Part shown: positions 1 to 5,045 of the stretch, piece by piece
How the letters are laid out: each line of letters begins with the position of its first letter
Position numbering within the stretch: the first letter of the stretch is position 1
NCBI GenBank assembly: GCA_028287415.1
Contig: JAQBPS010000159.1
Location: forward strand, 1 to 5,702
DNA: 5,702 nucleotides
Source of the DNA: Bacillota bacterium
GTDB lineage: Bacteria; Bacillota; Sulfobacillia; Symbiobacteriales; Symbiobacteriaceae
Reading direction: 5' to 3'
Notes under the pieces: model-generated
What the model was told of the DNA's origin: nothing
What the model saw: the letters and a program-made list of their open reading frames with translations, nothing else
Databases searched by the model: none
Program-made: the position numbers and the translations under genes

Positions 1-202
1 CGATCAGACCGGCGGTCACCAGCATGGTGCCCGCCCGCTCGCCCATGCCCAGCGTCAGCGTGGCAATGCCCGCCGCAATCAGCAGCGCTGCCAGCACGGA
101 GCCGGCCCGCAGCATCCGGGCGACGTAGGTCTCCACCGCGGCCTGTCTGGTTTGAAAGTGCTTGCCCTGCGTGATCTCGTGGTTCTCATGCGTGGCCGCC
201 AT
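1..202 (-). CDS. DUF1634 family small membrane protein (C-terminus cut off by window edge)
   Basis: The visible part is the first 67 residues, starting MAATHENHEITQGKHF. A charged, cytoplasmic-looking N-terminus is followed by a motif of the type VARMLRAGSVLAALLIAAG, which leads into a first membrane helix at about residues 30-50. A second hydrophobic stretch begins at the window edge. This pattern and the position directly behind a TauE/SafE transporter fit the DUF1634 family, which is usually about 100-130 residues with about three membrane helices. The ATG overlaps the transporter stop as TGATG and only a weak, distant GGGGG-type ribosome site precedes it, so translation is probably coupled to the upstream gene. 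DUF1634 proteins have no established biochemical role; here it is inferred to be an accessory subunit of the neighbouring transporter. The family call rests on memory of the motif and on context. Confidence 0.8.
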   Translation of the reverse strand, partial: MAATHENHEITQGKHFQTRQAAVETYVARMLRAGSVLAALLIAAGIATLTLGMGERAGTMLVTAGLI

Positions 203-1035
203 CACAGGCCGACCCCCTTCCAGATCATCTGCCCGGCCATATAGAGCATCAGCGGTACGAACAGCAGCCGCAGCGTCGACCCCTTCAGCCGCACCATGAA
301 CCGGGTGCCCACGAAGGCGCCCAGCAGCACGCCCAGGGCGACCGGCCCGGCCACCAGCGGCTTGATGTCGCCCCGCACGAAGTAGACCGCCGAACTAGCG
401 GCCGCCGTCACACCGATCATGAAGTTCGACGTCGCGGTCGATACCTTGATCGGCATCTTCATCACCTGATCCATCGCCAGCACCTTGAAAGCGCCGCCGC
501 CAATGCCGAGCAGGCCGGCCATGGCGCCCGAGAAGTACATGATGATCAGGCCCGGCATCGTCCCCGTCACGTTGTACGGAATTGTCTTGTCGAGCACCTG
601 GTCGTAGTAAACGCCGGCCAGCGCAAGCCGCTCCGAGAGTGCGTCCGGCTGGACCCCTTCGGGGAGCTCGTTCTTGCGGGCCCGGTACATACTGATGCCG
701 GAGTAGGCGGTCAGCAGGCCGAACAGGATAAACAGCACCTGCTGGTTGATGAGGCCGGCGATGAGCGCACCGGACATGGCGCCGAGGGTGCTGCCGATCT
801 CAAGGAACATGGCCACCCGGGTGTTGGTGATCCGGTCATTGAGGTAGGCGACGGCAGCGCCGGTCGACGTGGCGATGATCGAGACCGCACTCGCCGCCAC
901 GGCTGTATGCATGTCGAGCCCCATCAGCAGCGTCAGCGCAGGTACGACGACGATGCCGCCGCCGATGCCGAGCATCGAACCGATCACCCCGGCAAGGATC
1001 GCAAGCAGAAAGATGATGATTGATGTTGTGGCCAA
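202..1035 (-). CDS. Sulfite exporter TauE/SafE-family membrane transporter
   Basis: This is a 277-residue, very hydrophobic protein with about eight predicted membrane helices. It has the two-fold internal repeat typical of TauE/SafE (formerly DUF81) permeases. The signature LGIGGG appears at residues 22-27, followed by VVVPAL, and again at 176-181, followed by AFKVLAMD. After each copy comes a helix rich in A, S and T (about 45-65 and 199-219). A hydrophilic loop at about 117-155 joins the halves. Family members move organosulfonates, sulfite, sulfoacetate and related anions across the cytoplasmic membrane; the substrate here cannot be read from the sequence. The start is TTG: an AAGGAG site lies 8 bases upstream, and the start follows the regulator's stop by 4 bases. 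The last base of its stop region is shared with the next ATG. The layout implies cotranscription and control by the GntR regulator. The length is normal for the family. Confidence 0.93.
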   Translation of the reverse strand: MATTSIIIFLLAILAGVIGSMLGIGGGIVVVPALTLLMGLDMHTAVAASAVSIIATSTGAAVAYLNDRITNTRVAMFLEIGSTLGAMSGALIAGLINQQVLFILFGLLTAYSGISMYRARKNELPEGVQPDALSERLALAGVYYDQVLDKTIPYNVTGTMPGLIIMYFSGAMAGLLGIGGGAFKVLAMDQVMKMPIKVSTATSNFMIGVTAAASSAVYFVRGDIKPLVAGPVALGVLLGAFVGTRFMVRLKGSTLRLLFVPLMLYMAGQMIWKGVGL

Positions 1036-1039
1036 CAGA

Positions 1040-1777
1040 CTATCTCCTTCGTTTTAGCTCCACTTCATATTCGTACCGGTCGGCCCGGTAGAGCGTTCGG
1101 AACCAGACCAGGGGCCGGTCATCCACGCCGTAAATCACCCTGACGACGCGGAGCAGGGCCTCGCCGCGCTTGATCGCCAGCAGCCGCGCCTCCTCCGTGC
1201 GGGCGGTCTGCGCCGCGATCCGCTGCCAGCCGCGCACGAGCGGATGGCCGTGCTCTGTCAGGATATGGTTGAAACCATAGCGCTGCACATACTCGGCGTC
1301 CAGGCTGATCCCCAGGTCGGCGGGCAGCCAGACCTCGGCGAGCATGAGCGGGGCTCCCTCGAGCCGGGTCCGCCGATGCAGGAACCAGCCCTCGGCGCCC
1401 TCAGGGCGGCCCAGAGCGGCGGCCACTTCGTTCGGGAGGGGCTGTTTCGTCAGGGACAGCACCTCGATCTCCGGGTCCAGGCCCCGGCGCAGGAGTTCCT
1501 CAAGATGGCCGGTCAGGTCCGAGAGTGTCTCGGATATCGGCTGCACGGCACCGGGGGCCACAAAGGTGCCCTTGCCGTGGCGACGGTAGAGCAGCCCCTC
1601 CGCCACCAGGTCGGCGAGCGCCTGCCGCACGGTGATACGGCTCACGCCGTACTGGGCGGTCAGCTCCCGCTCGGTCGGGATCGCCTGGTCAGCCGCCCAC
1701 ACGCCGGCTTCGAGGGAGCGGCGGAGGGCGATCTTCAACTGCTGGTACAACGGCAGGGGGCTTCCGGGGTCGAGCAT
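1040..1777 (-). CDS. GntR-family transcriptional regulator, HutC subfamily (UTRA effector domain)
   Basis: This is a 245-residue cytoplasmic DNA-binding protein. Residues 1-73 form a classic GntR winged helix: PLYQQLK at the first helix, IPTERELTAQYGVSRITVRQAL across the helix-turn-helix (about 33-54), then the wing RRHGKGTFV (65-73). Residues about 78-240 resemble a UTRA ligand-binding domain, with features such as LHRRTRLEGAPLMLAEVWLP and, near the end, RPLVWFRTLYRADRYEYEVE. HutC-type regulators usually repress and release DNA when a small metabolite binds the UTRA domain. I chose the ATG at 1777 because GGAGGTG lies 7 bases upstream. An ATG 36 bases earlier (1813) is in frame but falls inside the palindrome and lacks a good ribosome site. 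It heads an operon with the TauE-type transporter and a DUF1634 protein, so the transported compound or a derivative may be its effector (inference). Confidence 0.95.
   Translation of the reverse strand: MLDPGSPLPLYQQLKIALRRSLEAGVWAADQAIPTERELTAQYGVSRITVRQALADLVAEGLLYRRHGKGTFVAPGAVQPISETLSDLTGHLEELLRRGLDPEIEVLSLTKQPLPNEVAAALGRPEGAEGWFLHRRTRLEGAPLMLAEVWLPADLGISLDAEYVQRYGFNHILTEHGHPLVRGWQRIAAQTARTEEARLLAIKRGEALLRVVRVIYGVDDRPLVWFRTLYRADRYEYEVELKRRR
1044..1049 (-). promoter_or_regulatory. Ribosome binding site of the TauE/SafE gene, inside the end of the regulator gene
   Basis: AAGGAG on the minus strand sits 8 bases before the TTG start and lies within the last codons of the GntR gene. It supports the unusual TTG start and suggests translational coupling between regulator and transporter. 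Confidence 0.75.
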
Positions 1778-1784
1778 GCGCACA

Positions 1785-1789
1785 CCTCC
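1785..1789 (-). promoter_or_regulatory. Ribosome binding site deciding the GntR gene start
   Basis: GGAGG (continuing as GGAGGTG) on the minus strand, 7 bases before the ATG at 1777. This favours that ATG over the in-frame ATG at 1813. Confidence 0.8.
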
Positions 1790-1795
1790 ATAGGC

Positions 1796-1844
1796 ACCAG
1801 ACCGGGTGATCATGTTGTTATAACAACATTACCAGACCCGGGTG
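1796..1844. repeat. Direct repeat pair flanking the palindromic operator
   Basis: ACCAGACCGGGTG (1796-1808) recurs as ACCAGACCCGGGTG (1831-1844), differing only by one inserted C. The copies are 35 bases apart (about three helix turns plus a little) and bracket the 18-bp palindrome exactly. The second copy contains the 8-bp palindrome ACCCGGGT. The pairing may reflect additional protein contacts or an old local duplication. Confidence 0.6.
1812..1829. promoter_or_regulatory. Probable GntR operator: perfect 18-bp palindrome
   Basis: ATGTTGTTATAACAACAT is a perfect inverted repeat centred at 1820/1821, between the regulator's ribosome site and its likely -35 element. GntR-family operators are usually short palindromes with GT at one arm and AC at the other; here the core is GTTATAAC, close to but not identical to the published HutC core GTNTANAC. 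Its place over the -10/start region of the regulator's own promoter suggests negative autoregulation of the three-gene operon. That the regulator binds here is inferred from symmetry and position. Confidence 0.75.
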
Positions 1845-1855
1845 TGCGGTTGCAA
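1826..1855 (-). promoter_or_regulatory. Candidate promoter of the gntR-tauE-DUF1634 operon
   Basis: On the minus strand, TTGCAA (1855-1850) could serve as -35 and TAATGT (1831-1826) as -10. They are separated by 18 bases, and a TG one base before the -10 would give an extended -10. The match to consensus is moderate. The -10 overlaps the left end of the palindromic operator, so a bound repressor would block it. An alternative -10, TATAAC, lies inside the palindrome but has no good -35. The -35 sits in a 7-bp inverted repeat, GCGGTTG (1846-1852) with CAACCGC (1860-1866). Confidence 0.4.
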
Positions 1856-1870
1856 GCTACAACCGCGCGC

Positions 1871-1915
1871 AAATAGACCCCGGTGGCTGTGGCGGCCACC
1901 GGGGTCCATCTTTTT
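1871..1915 (-). terminator. Hairpin terminator after the acyl-CoA synthetase gene
   Basis: A perfect 12-bp GC-rich stem, GACCCCGGTGGC (1876-1887) with GCCACCGGGGTC (1895-1906), encloses a 7-base loop. It lies 24 bases past the synthetase stop. On the minus strand the stem is followed only by TATTT, a weak T-run. On the plus strand it is followed by CATCTTTTT, so it may act in both directions. It separates the synthetase transcript from the GntR operon downstream. Confidence 0.75.
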
Positions 1916-1929
1916 GATTGATGCCAAGC

Positions 1930-3882
1930 TCAGTGGCTGATCAGCGGACTCACCTTTGTGATCTCCAACACCGCGTCCGGATTCTCAAGCGCCGTAAGAT
2001 CCCCCGGCTCCTTGCCCAGGTAGGCCGCCTTGACCACCCGGCGCATGATCTTGGCGTTGCGGGTCTTCGGCAGCGCCGCCACGAACTTGACTGCCTCCGG
2101 CATGAGCGGGCGCCCGAGCTCCCCCGCCACCCGCTCCCGCAGCTCCTGCGCCAGGGCGTCGCTCGCCACCGCCCCCGCCCGCAGGATCGCGAAGCAGACC
2201 ACGGCCTCCCCCTTCACCGCATGCGGCACGCTGATCGCCGCCGCTTCCGCCACCGCAGGATGCCCAACCAGCGCCGACTCAAACTCAGCCGGCCCGACCC
2301 GCTTGCCCGCGATCTTGATCGTGTCATCTGACCGGCCATGGATGTACCAGAAGCCGTCGCGATCGACCGACGCCCAATCCCCGTGGACCCACACGTTGGC
2401 AAACCGGCTCCAGTAGGCCTCCACGTAGCGCTCCGGCGCCCGCCAGAAGCCCCGGGTCATCCCCACCCACGGCACCGTCAGGCAAAGCTCCCCCACCGCT
2501 CCCGGCTCAGCCGCCCCGCCATGCTCATCCAGGATCTGCACGCCCATGCCCGGGATCGCCACATTAAAGGAGCACACTTTCAGCGGTCGGGTCACCACGC
2601 ACCCGAGAATCCCCCCGGAGGTCTCCGTGCCGCCGGAGTAGTTGATGATCGGGCAGCGCTTGCCGCCCACATGCTCAAAGAACCAGAGGTAGGGCTCCGG
2701 GTTCCACGGCTCACCCGTGCTGCCGAGGATCCGCAGGGAGGAAAGATCGTGCCTGGCGGGGAATTCGCTGCCATGGGGTGCGAGCGCGCGGATCACCGTG
2801 GGCGACAGGCCGAGGTGCGTGATCCCGTGCCGCTCGACCAGCGCCCAGATGCGGTCCGGCTGCGGGAAGTCCGGGGCGCCGTCGTACAGGAACATGGTCG
2901 AGCCCAGCATCAGCGTCCCGAAGATCAGCCACGGCCCCATCATCCAGCCGATGTCGGTAAACCACATCATCACATCCTGCTCGCCCAGGTCCATGATGTG
3001 CGCCATGTCCTGGGTCGCCTTCAGCGGGAAGCCGCAGTGGACATGCAGCGCCCCCTTCGGGGGCCCCGTTGTGCCGGAGGTGTATATGATCATCACCGGC
3101 TCCTCGGGGTCGAGCCGCTCGGTCGCAAAGGTCTGGGGCTGCGCCGCCAGCAGCTCGTCGTACCAGACGTCCCGGCCCTCAGTCCAGGCAACCGGCAGGC
3201 CGAGCCGCCGCACCACCAGCACCTGCTGAACAGAGCCCGTAAGCGCGACAGCCTCATCGGCCACAGCTTTCATGTTGACCGGCTTGCCCCGCCGGGTGAA
3301 GCCATCTGCCGTGATCAGAAGTTTGCAGCCGGCATCCGCCAGCCGGTTGGCGACGGCCTGCGGGGCGAACCCGGAGAAGACCGGCGTGAAGATCGCACCC
3401 AGCTTGGCCACCGCCATGATCGCTGCCACGGTCTCGGGCAGCATCGGCAGGAAGATGCCGACCCGGTCGCCCTTCCCCACGCCCAGTGCCCGGAGGCCGT
3501 TGGCCAGCCGGTTCGACTCGGCCCAGAGGTCCCGGTATGTCCACTTGCGAACCGTGCCGTCCTCGCCCTCGTAAATCACCGCCAGCTTGTTGCGGCGGTG
3601 CGTGGTCACATGCTTGTCGACACAGTCGTTCGCCAGGTTCATGCGGGCGCCGCGGAACCAGCGAGCCCAGAGCGGACCCGCCGACACGTCCAGCGTCTCG
3701 GTTGGCGGCTCGTACCAGTCGATGCCGACATCGGCGACGACCTGCTCCCAGAACCAGGCCGGGTCCGCCACAGCCCGCGCCTGAAGCGCTTCCAAATCAG
3801 GCAGGCCGCATCGGTCAAGAAACTTGGTAATGCGGGCGTTCGCCACCATTTCTGCCGTAGGCCGCCACACAACCTCCGACAC
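1930..3882 (-). CDS. AMP-forming acyl-CoA synthetase (acetyl-CoA-synthetase-like AMP-binding enzyme)
   Basis: This is a 650-residue cytoplasmic enzyme expected to convert a carboxylic acid, ATP and CoA to acyl-CoA, AMP and pyrophosphate. An N-terminal ACAS_N-like segment (about 30-95, with FWEQVVADVGIDWYEPP and LANDCVDKH) precedes the AMP-binding domain. Visible motifs are the P-loop YTSGTTGPPKG (267-277), LGSTGEPW (386-393), SGGTETSGG (416-424) and GDW...GRSDD (501-520). The C-terminal domain has GKRVGPAEFE and PKTRNAKIMRR with the catalytic lysine at about 611. Acetate-specific enzymes read WWQTET where this reads SGGTET, so the pocket-closing tryptophan is a glycine and a larger or branched acid is likely; the true substrate is unknown. 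The GTG at 3882 has GGAGGTGG 8 bases upstream; an in-frame GTG at 3897 would overlap that site. It stands alone and diverges from the 106-residue gene. Confidence 0.93.
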   Translation of the reverse strand: MSEVVWRPTAEMVANARITKFLDRCGLPDLEALQARAVADPAWFWEQVVADVGIDWYEPPTETLDVSAGPLWARWFRGARMNLANDCVDKHVTTHRRNKLAVIYEGEDGTVRKWTYRDLWAESNRLANGLRALGVGKGDRVGIFLPMLPETVAAIMAVAKLGAIFTPVFSGFAPQAVANRLADAGCKLLITADGFTRRGKPVNMKAVADEAVALTGSVQQVLVVRRLGLPVAWTEGRDVWYDELLAAQPQTFATERLDPEEPVMIIYTSGTTGPPKGALHVHCGFPLKATQDMAHIMDLGEQDVMMWFTDIGWMMGPWLIFGTLMLGSTMFLYDGAPDFPQPDRIWALVERHGITHLGLSPTVIRALAPHGSEFPARHDLSSLRILGSTGEPWNPEPYLWFFEHVGGKRCPIINYSGGTETSGGILGCVVTRPLKVCSFNVAIPGMGVQILDEHGGAAEPGAVGELCLTVPWVGMTRGFWRAPERYVEAYWSRFANVWVHGDWASVDRDGFWYIHGRSDDTIKIAGKRVGPAEFESALVGHPAVAEAAAISVPHAVKGEAVVCFAILRAGAVASDALAQELRERVAGELGRPLMPEAVKFVAALPKTRNAKIMRRVVKAAYLGKEPGDLTALENPDAVLEITKVSPLISH

Positions 3883-3890
3883 AACCGCCA

Positions 3891-3895
3891 CCTCC
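3891..3895 (-). promoter_or_regulatory. Ribosome binding site deciding the synthetase start
   Basis: GGAGG (within GGAGGTGG) on the minus strand, 8 bases before the GTG at 3882. It lies inside the longer in-frame reading from GTG 3897, which itself has no convincing site, so the shorter start is preferred by five residues. Confidence 0.65.
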
Positions 3896-3900
3896 ACAAT

Positions 3901-3953
3901 ACTTCTAAAGCATTATTCTCTATGTTTATACTTAGAGGGTGAGAATCCCTGCG
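3901..3953. promoter_or_regulatory. AT-rich divergent promoter region with imperfect 20-bp palindrome
   Basis: The short gap between the two divergent starts is sharply AT-rich against GC-rich flanks, so it must hold promoters for both. An imperfect palindrome, CTCTATGTTTATACTTAGAG (3918-3937), matches its reverse complement at 16 of 20 positions. Its core GTTTATAC (3924-3931) fits the published HutC-type consensus GTNTANAC. TATACT (3927-3932) could be the plus-strand -10, and TATAAA (3930-3925) or AATAAT (3917-3912) minus-strand -10 boxes. I see no good -35 in either direction. ATTCTC (3915-3920) and GAGAAT (3941-3946) add another 6-bp inverted pair. Confidence 0.45.
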
Positions 3954-3960
3954 AAGGAGG
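3954..3960 (+). promoter_or_regulatory. Ribosome binding site of the 106-residue gene
   Basis: AAGGAGG with 6 bases to the ATG. This near-perfect site is the main reason to accept the small unrecognised gene as real and to place its start. Confidence 0.85.
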
Positions 3961-3966
3961 AATTCC

Positions 3967-4287
3967 ATGTCTACTTACGAAGGGTACCCGCTGATTCCCG
4001 AAACGGCGATGGACGGCTTCACGTATGGCGCCGTCACCCCGATCGGCGAACCACAGGACCGGGGCGGCGGCTTCCTCGAGGGGCCGGACGGCTCCCGGGC
4101 CGGCATCCACTGGGAGCTGAGCGACAGCCCGTTTATCGAGCGGATTGAAGGCCCGGACGGCGAGCGCTGGGGCGTCTACCGGCTCGGCTTCACCCGTCCC
4201 GTCGCGTCCCCGCAGGACCTGGTCGTGAACCTCCAGGCCTTGCTGCCCAAGCTGAAGGTGCTGTACAGCAGGGCCCGCGTGCATTAA
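3967..4287 (+). CDS. Hypothetical protein, 106 residues, with internal repeat
   Basis: I do not recognise this protein. A near-perfect ribosome site, GC-rich codon use like its neighbours and its position facing away from the synthetase gene support it as a real gene. It is soluble, acidic in the first two thirds and basic at the end, with no signal peptide or membrane helix. A short internal repeat is visible: EGPDGSRAGIHWEL (38-51) and EGPDGERWGVYRLG (61-74), which look like two beta-hairpins built on the same GPDG turn and joined by SDSPFIERI. The C-terminal part (about 81-104, SPQDLVVNLQALLPKLKVLY) looks like an amphipathic helix. A small beta-rich fold capped by a helix is plausible (inference). 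The shared AT-rich gap with the acyl-CoA synthetase gene might mean joint regulation, but nothing ties its role to that enzyme. Confidence 0.8.
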   Translation: MSTYEGYPLIPETAMDGFTYGAVTPIGEPQDRGGGFLEGPDGSRAGIHWELSDSPFIERIEGPDGERWGVYRLGFTRPVASPQDLVVNLQALLPKLKVLYSRARVH

Positions 4288-4297
4288 GGAACGGATA

Positions 4298-4392
4298 GCC
4301 GCATGTGCGGATGCGGCGATACCCCCCGCGCCATTAAACGATTCCGCAAACGATTCCGCCAGGGAATGGACTGCATAGCAAACTGTTTGCGG
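4298..4392. repeat. Structured intergenic stretch: 12-bp tandem repeat and inverted repeats
   Basis: The 201-bp gap between the two plus-strand genes holds several ordered elements. GCCGCAT (4298-4304) pairs with ATGCGGC (4311-4317) around a 6-base loop, without a following T-run. AAACGATTCCGC occurs twice in perfect tandem (4336-4347, 4348-4359). ATTCC (4353-4357) can pair with GGAAT (4363-4367). CCGCAAAC (4344-4351) can pair with GTTTGCGG (4385-4392), enclosing the smaller hairpin. The stretch could be a weak terminator, a structured leader for the following gene or a binding site. It matches no riboswitch class I know. Nothing else is visible from 4393 to the ribosome site. Confidence 0.5.
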
Positions 4393-4473
4393 GAGTAGGA
4401 TTAACGCCCTATTTCACCGAATGCCTGGCGGTGCAACAATGAAAGCCATAACGCGCATCGTCGCCCTTTACTC

Positions 4474-4480
4474 AAGGAGG
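4474..4480 (+). promoter_or_regulatory. Ribosome binding site of the DUF1992 gene
   Basis: AAGGAGG lies 8 bases before the ATG and fixes the start of the DUF1992 gene. Confidence 0.85.
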
Positions 4481-4488
4481 CGTCCGGC

Positions 4489-4833
4489 ATGGCGGAGCAT
4501 TGGCTGGAGCAGATGATCAGGGAAGCGCAGGAGCAGGGTGACTTCGCAAACCTGCCCGGCAGGGGCAAACCGCTGAATCTGGCTGAGTACGACCCGTACG
4601 CTGGCCCGGAGGCCACCGGGTACGCCGTCCTCAAGAACGCCGGTTTCACCCCGGAGTGGATCGAGTGGCGGCGCCAGATCGTCGACGAGATCAACTGGCT
4701 GCGGGCGAACGGGACGCACCCCGAGCGGCCGAGCCGCATTGTCGAGGTGAACATCCTGATCGCCAAGCACAACCGCCAGGTGCCCAACCCCACCCTGCAA
4801 CTGCCCAAACTCCCCAGCGACTTCGGGCGCTGA
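4489..4833 (+). CDS. DUF1992 (DnaJ-homologue-associated domain) protein
   Basis: The 114-residue soluble protein shows the family hallmarks in order: an N-terminal helix WLEQMIREAQEQGDF (5-19), the strongly conserved NLPGRGKPL (21-29), LKNAGFTPEWIEWRRQI (48-64), and near the end VNILIAKHNRQVPNPTLQ (87-104), like the N-x-x-I-x-x-(Y/H)-N-x-x-x-P pattern. DUF1992 is found alone in many bacteria (the E. coli YhdN-type proteins) and in the eukaryotic DnaJ-homologue DNAJC28. Despite the name, no J domain or HPD motif is present here. The biochemical role is not established. The length is normal. A 19-bp hairpin follows the stop, so the gene ends its transcript. It may be read from its own promoter in the gap before it or together with the 106-residue gene; no strong terminator separates them. 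Confidence 0.92.
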   Translation: MAEHWLEQMIREAQEQGDFANLPGRGKPLNLAEYDPYAGPEATGYAVLKNAGFTPEWIEWRRQIVDEINWLRANGTHPERPSRIVEVNILIAKHNRQVPNPTLQLPKLPSDFGR

Positions 4834-4849
4834 CCATCTTTTACGACAA

Positions 4850-4891
4850 CCCGAAAACCCATGCGCAGGTAGCTGCGCATGGGTTTTCGGG
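4850..4891 (+). terminator. Strong hairpin terminator after the DUF1992 gene
   Basis: A perfect 19-bp inverted repeat (left arm 4850-4868, right arm 4873-4891) closes on a 4-base GTAG loop, 16 bases past the stop. The core stem CCCATGCGCAG/CTGCGCATGGG is followed by TTTTC and preceded by the pairing AAAA, the usual form of a two-way intrinsic terminator. A second, weaker hairpin follows: CGGACC (4896-4901) with GGTCCG (4911-4916). Confidence 0.88.
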
Positions 4892-4945
4892 AACTCGGAC
4901 CGTGGCGAATGGTCCGGTTCTGATGTGATTCCCTATTTTTAGATA

Positions 4946-4975
4946 TTGTGTCAGTTATACGTTTTCTGGTAGACT
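4946..4975 (+). promoter_or_regulatory. Candidate promoter of the YpmS-like gene
   Basis: The AT-rich stretch from about 4928 to 5032 contrasts with its GC-rich surroundings. Within it, TTGTGT (4946-4951) and TAGACT (4970-4975) are 18 bases apart, and TG one base before the -10 would make it an extended -10. This leaves a leader of roughly 65 bases. The boxes match consensus only moderately. The rest of the leader shows no clear operator or riboswitch. Confidence 0.45.
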
Positions 4976-5030
4976 AATACCATTACGATAGTCAATAAGA
5001 TGCTCCATAAAAGTTGTAAATTAACAGTAC

Positions 5031-5036
5031 AAGGAG
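5031..5036 (+). promoter_or_regulatory. Ribosome binding site of the YpmS-like gene
   Basis: AAGGAG lies 9 bases before the ATG at 5046 and fixes the start of this right-edge gene. Confidence 0.75.
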
Positions 5037-5045
5037 AGTCCGGGA

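Noticed and set aside
1777..1813. Longer GntR start at ATG 1813
   Set aside because: The ATG falls inside the palindromic operator without a ribosome site, the added 12 residues do not resemble GntR N-termini, and the ATG at 1777 has an excellent site.
1244..1876. A 210-codon plus-strand frame antisense to the GntR gene
   Set aside because: It overlaps a clearly conserved regulator, shows low-complexity composition and runs through the operator and promoter region; no ribosome site or domain supports it.
2338..3942. A 534-codon open frame antisense to the acyl-CoA synthetase
   Set aside because: Its product is rich in H, R, P, A and G with no recognisable domain. It mirrors the strongly conserved synthetase on the other strand and has no ribosome site. 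It is a typical shadow frame in GC-rich DNA.
4387..4418. Promoter TTGCGG-17-TATTTC before the DUF1992 gene
   Set aside because: Spacing is ideal but each box matches only three of six consensus bases, which is expected by chance.
4385..4460. Possible yybP-ykoY (manganese) riboswitch suggested by GGGAGTAGG
   Set aside because: The characteristic downstream AAGACC-type segment and paired helices are absent, and the downstream gene is not a metal transporter or exporter.
4401..4880. Minus-strand frames opposite the DUF1992 gene
   Set aside because: They overlap a recognised family member and begin inside the terminator hairpin, with no ribosome site.
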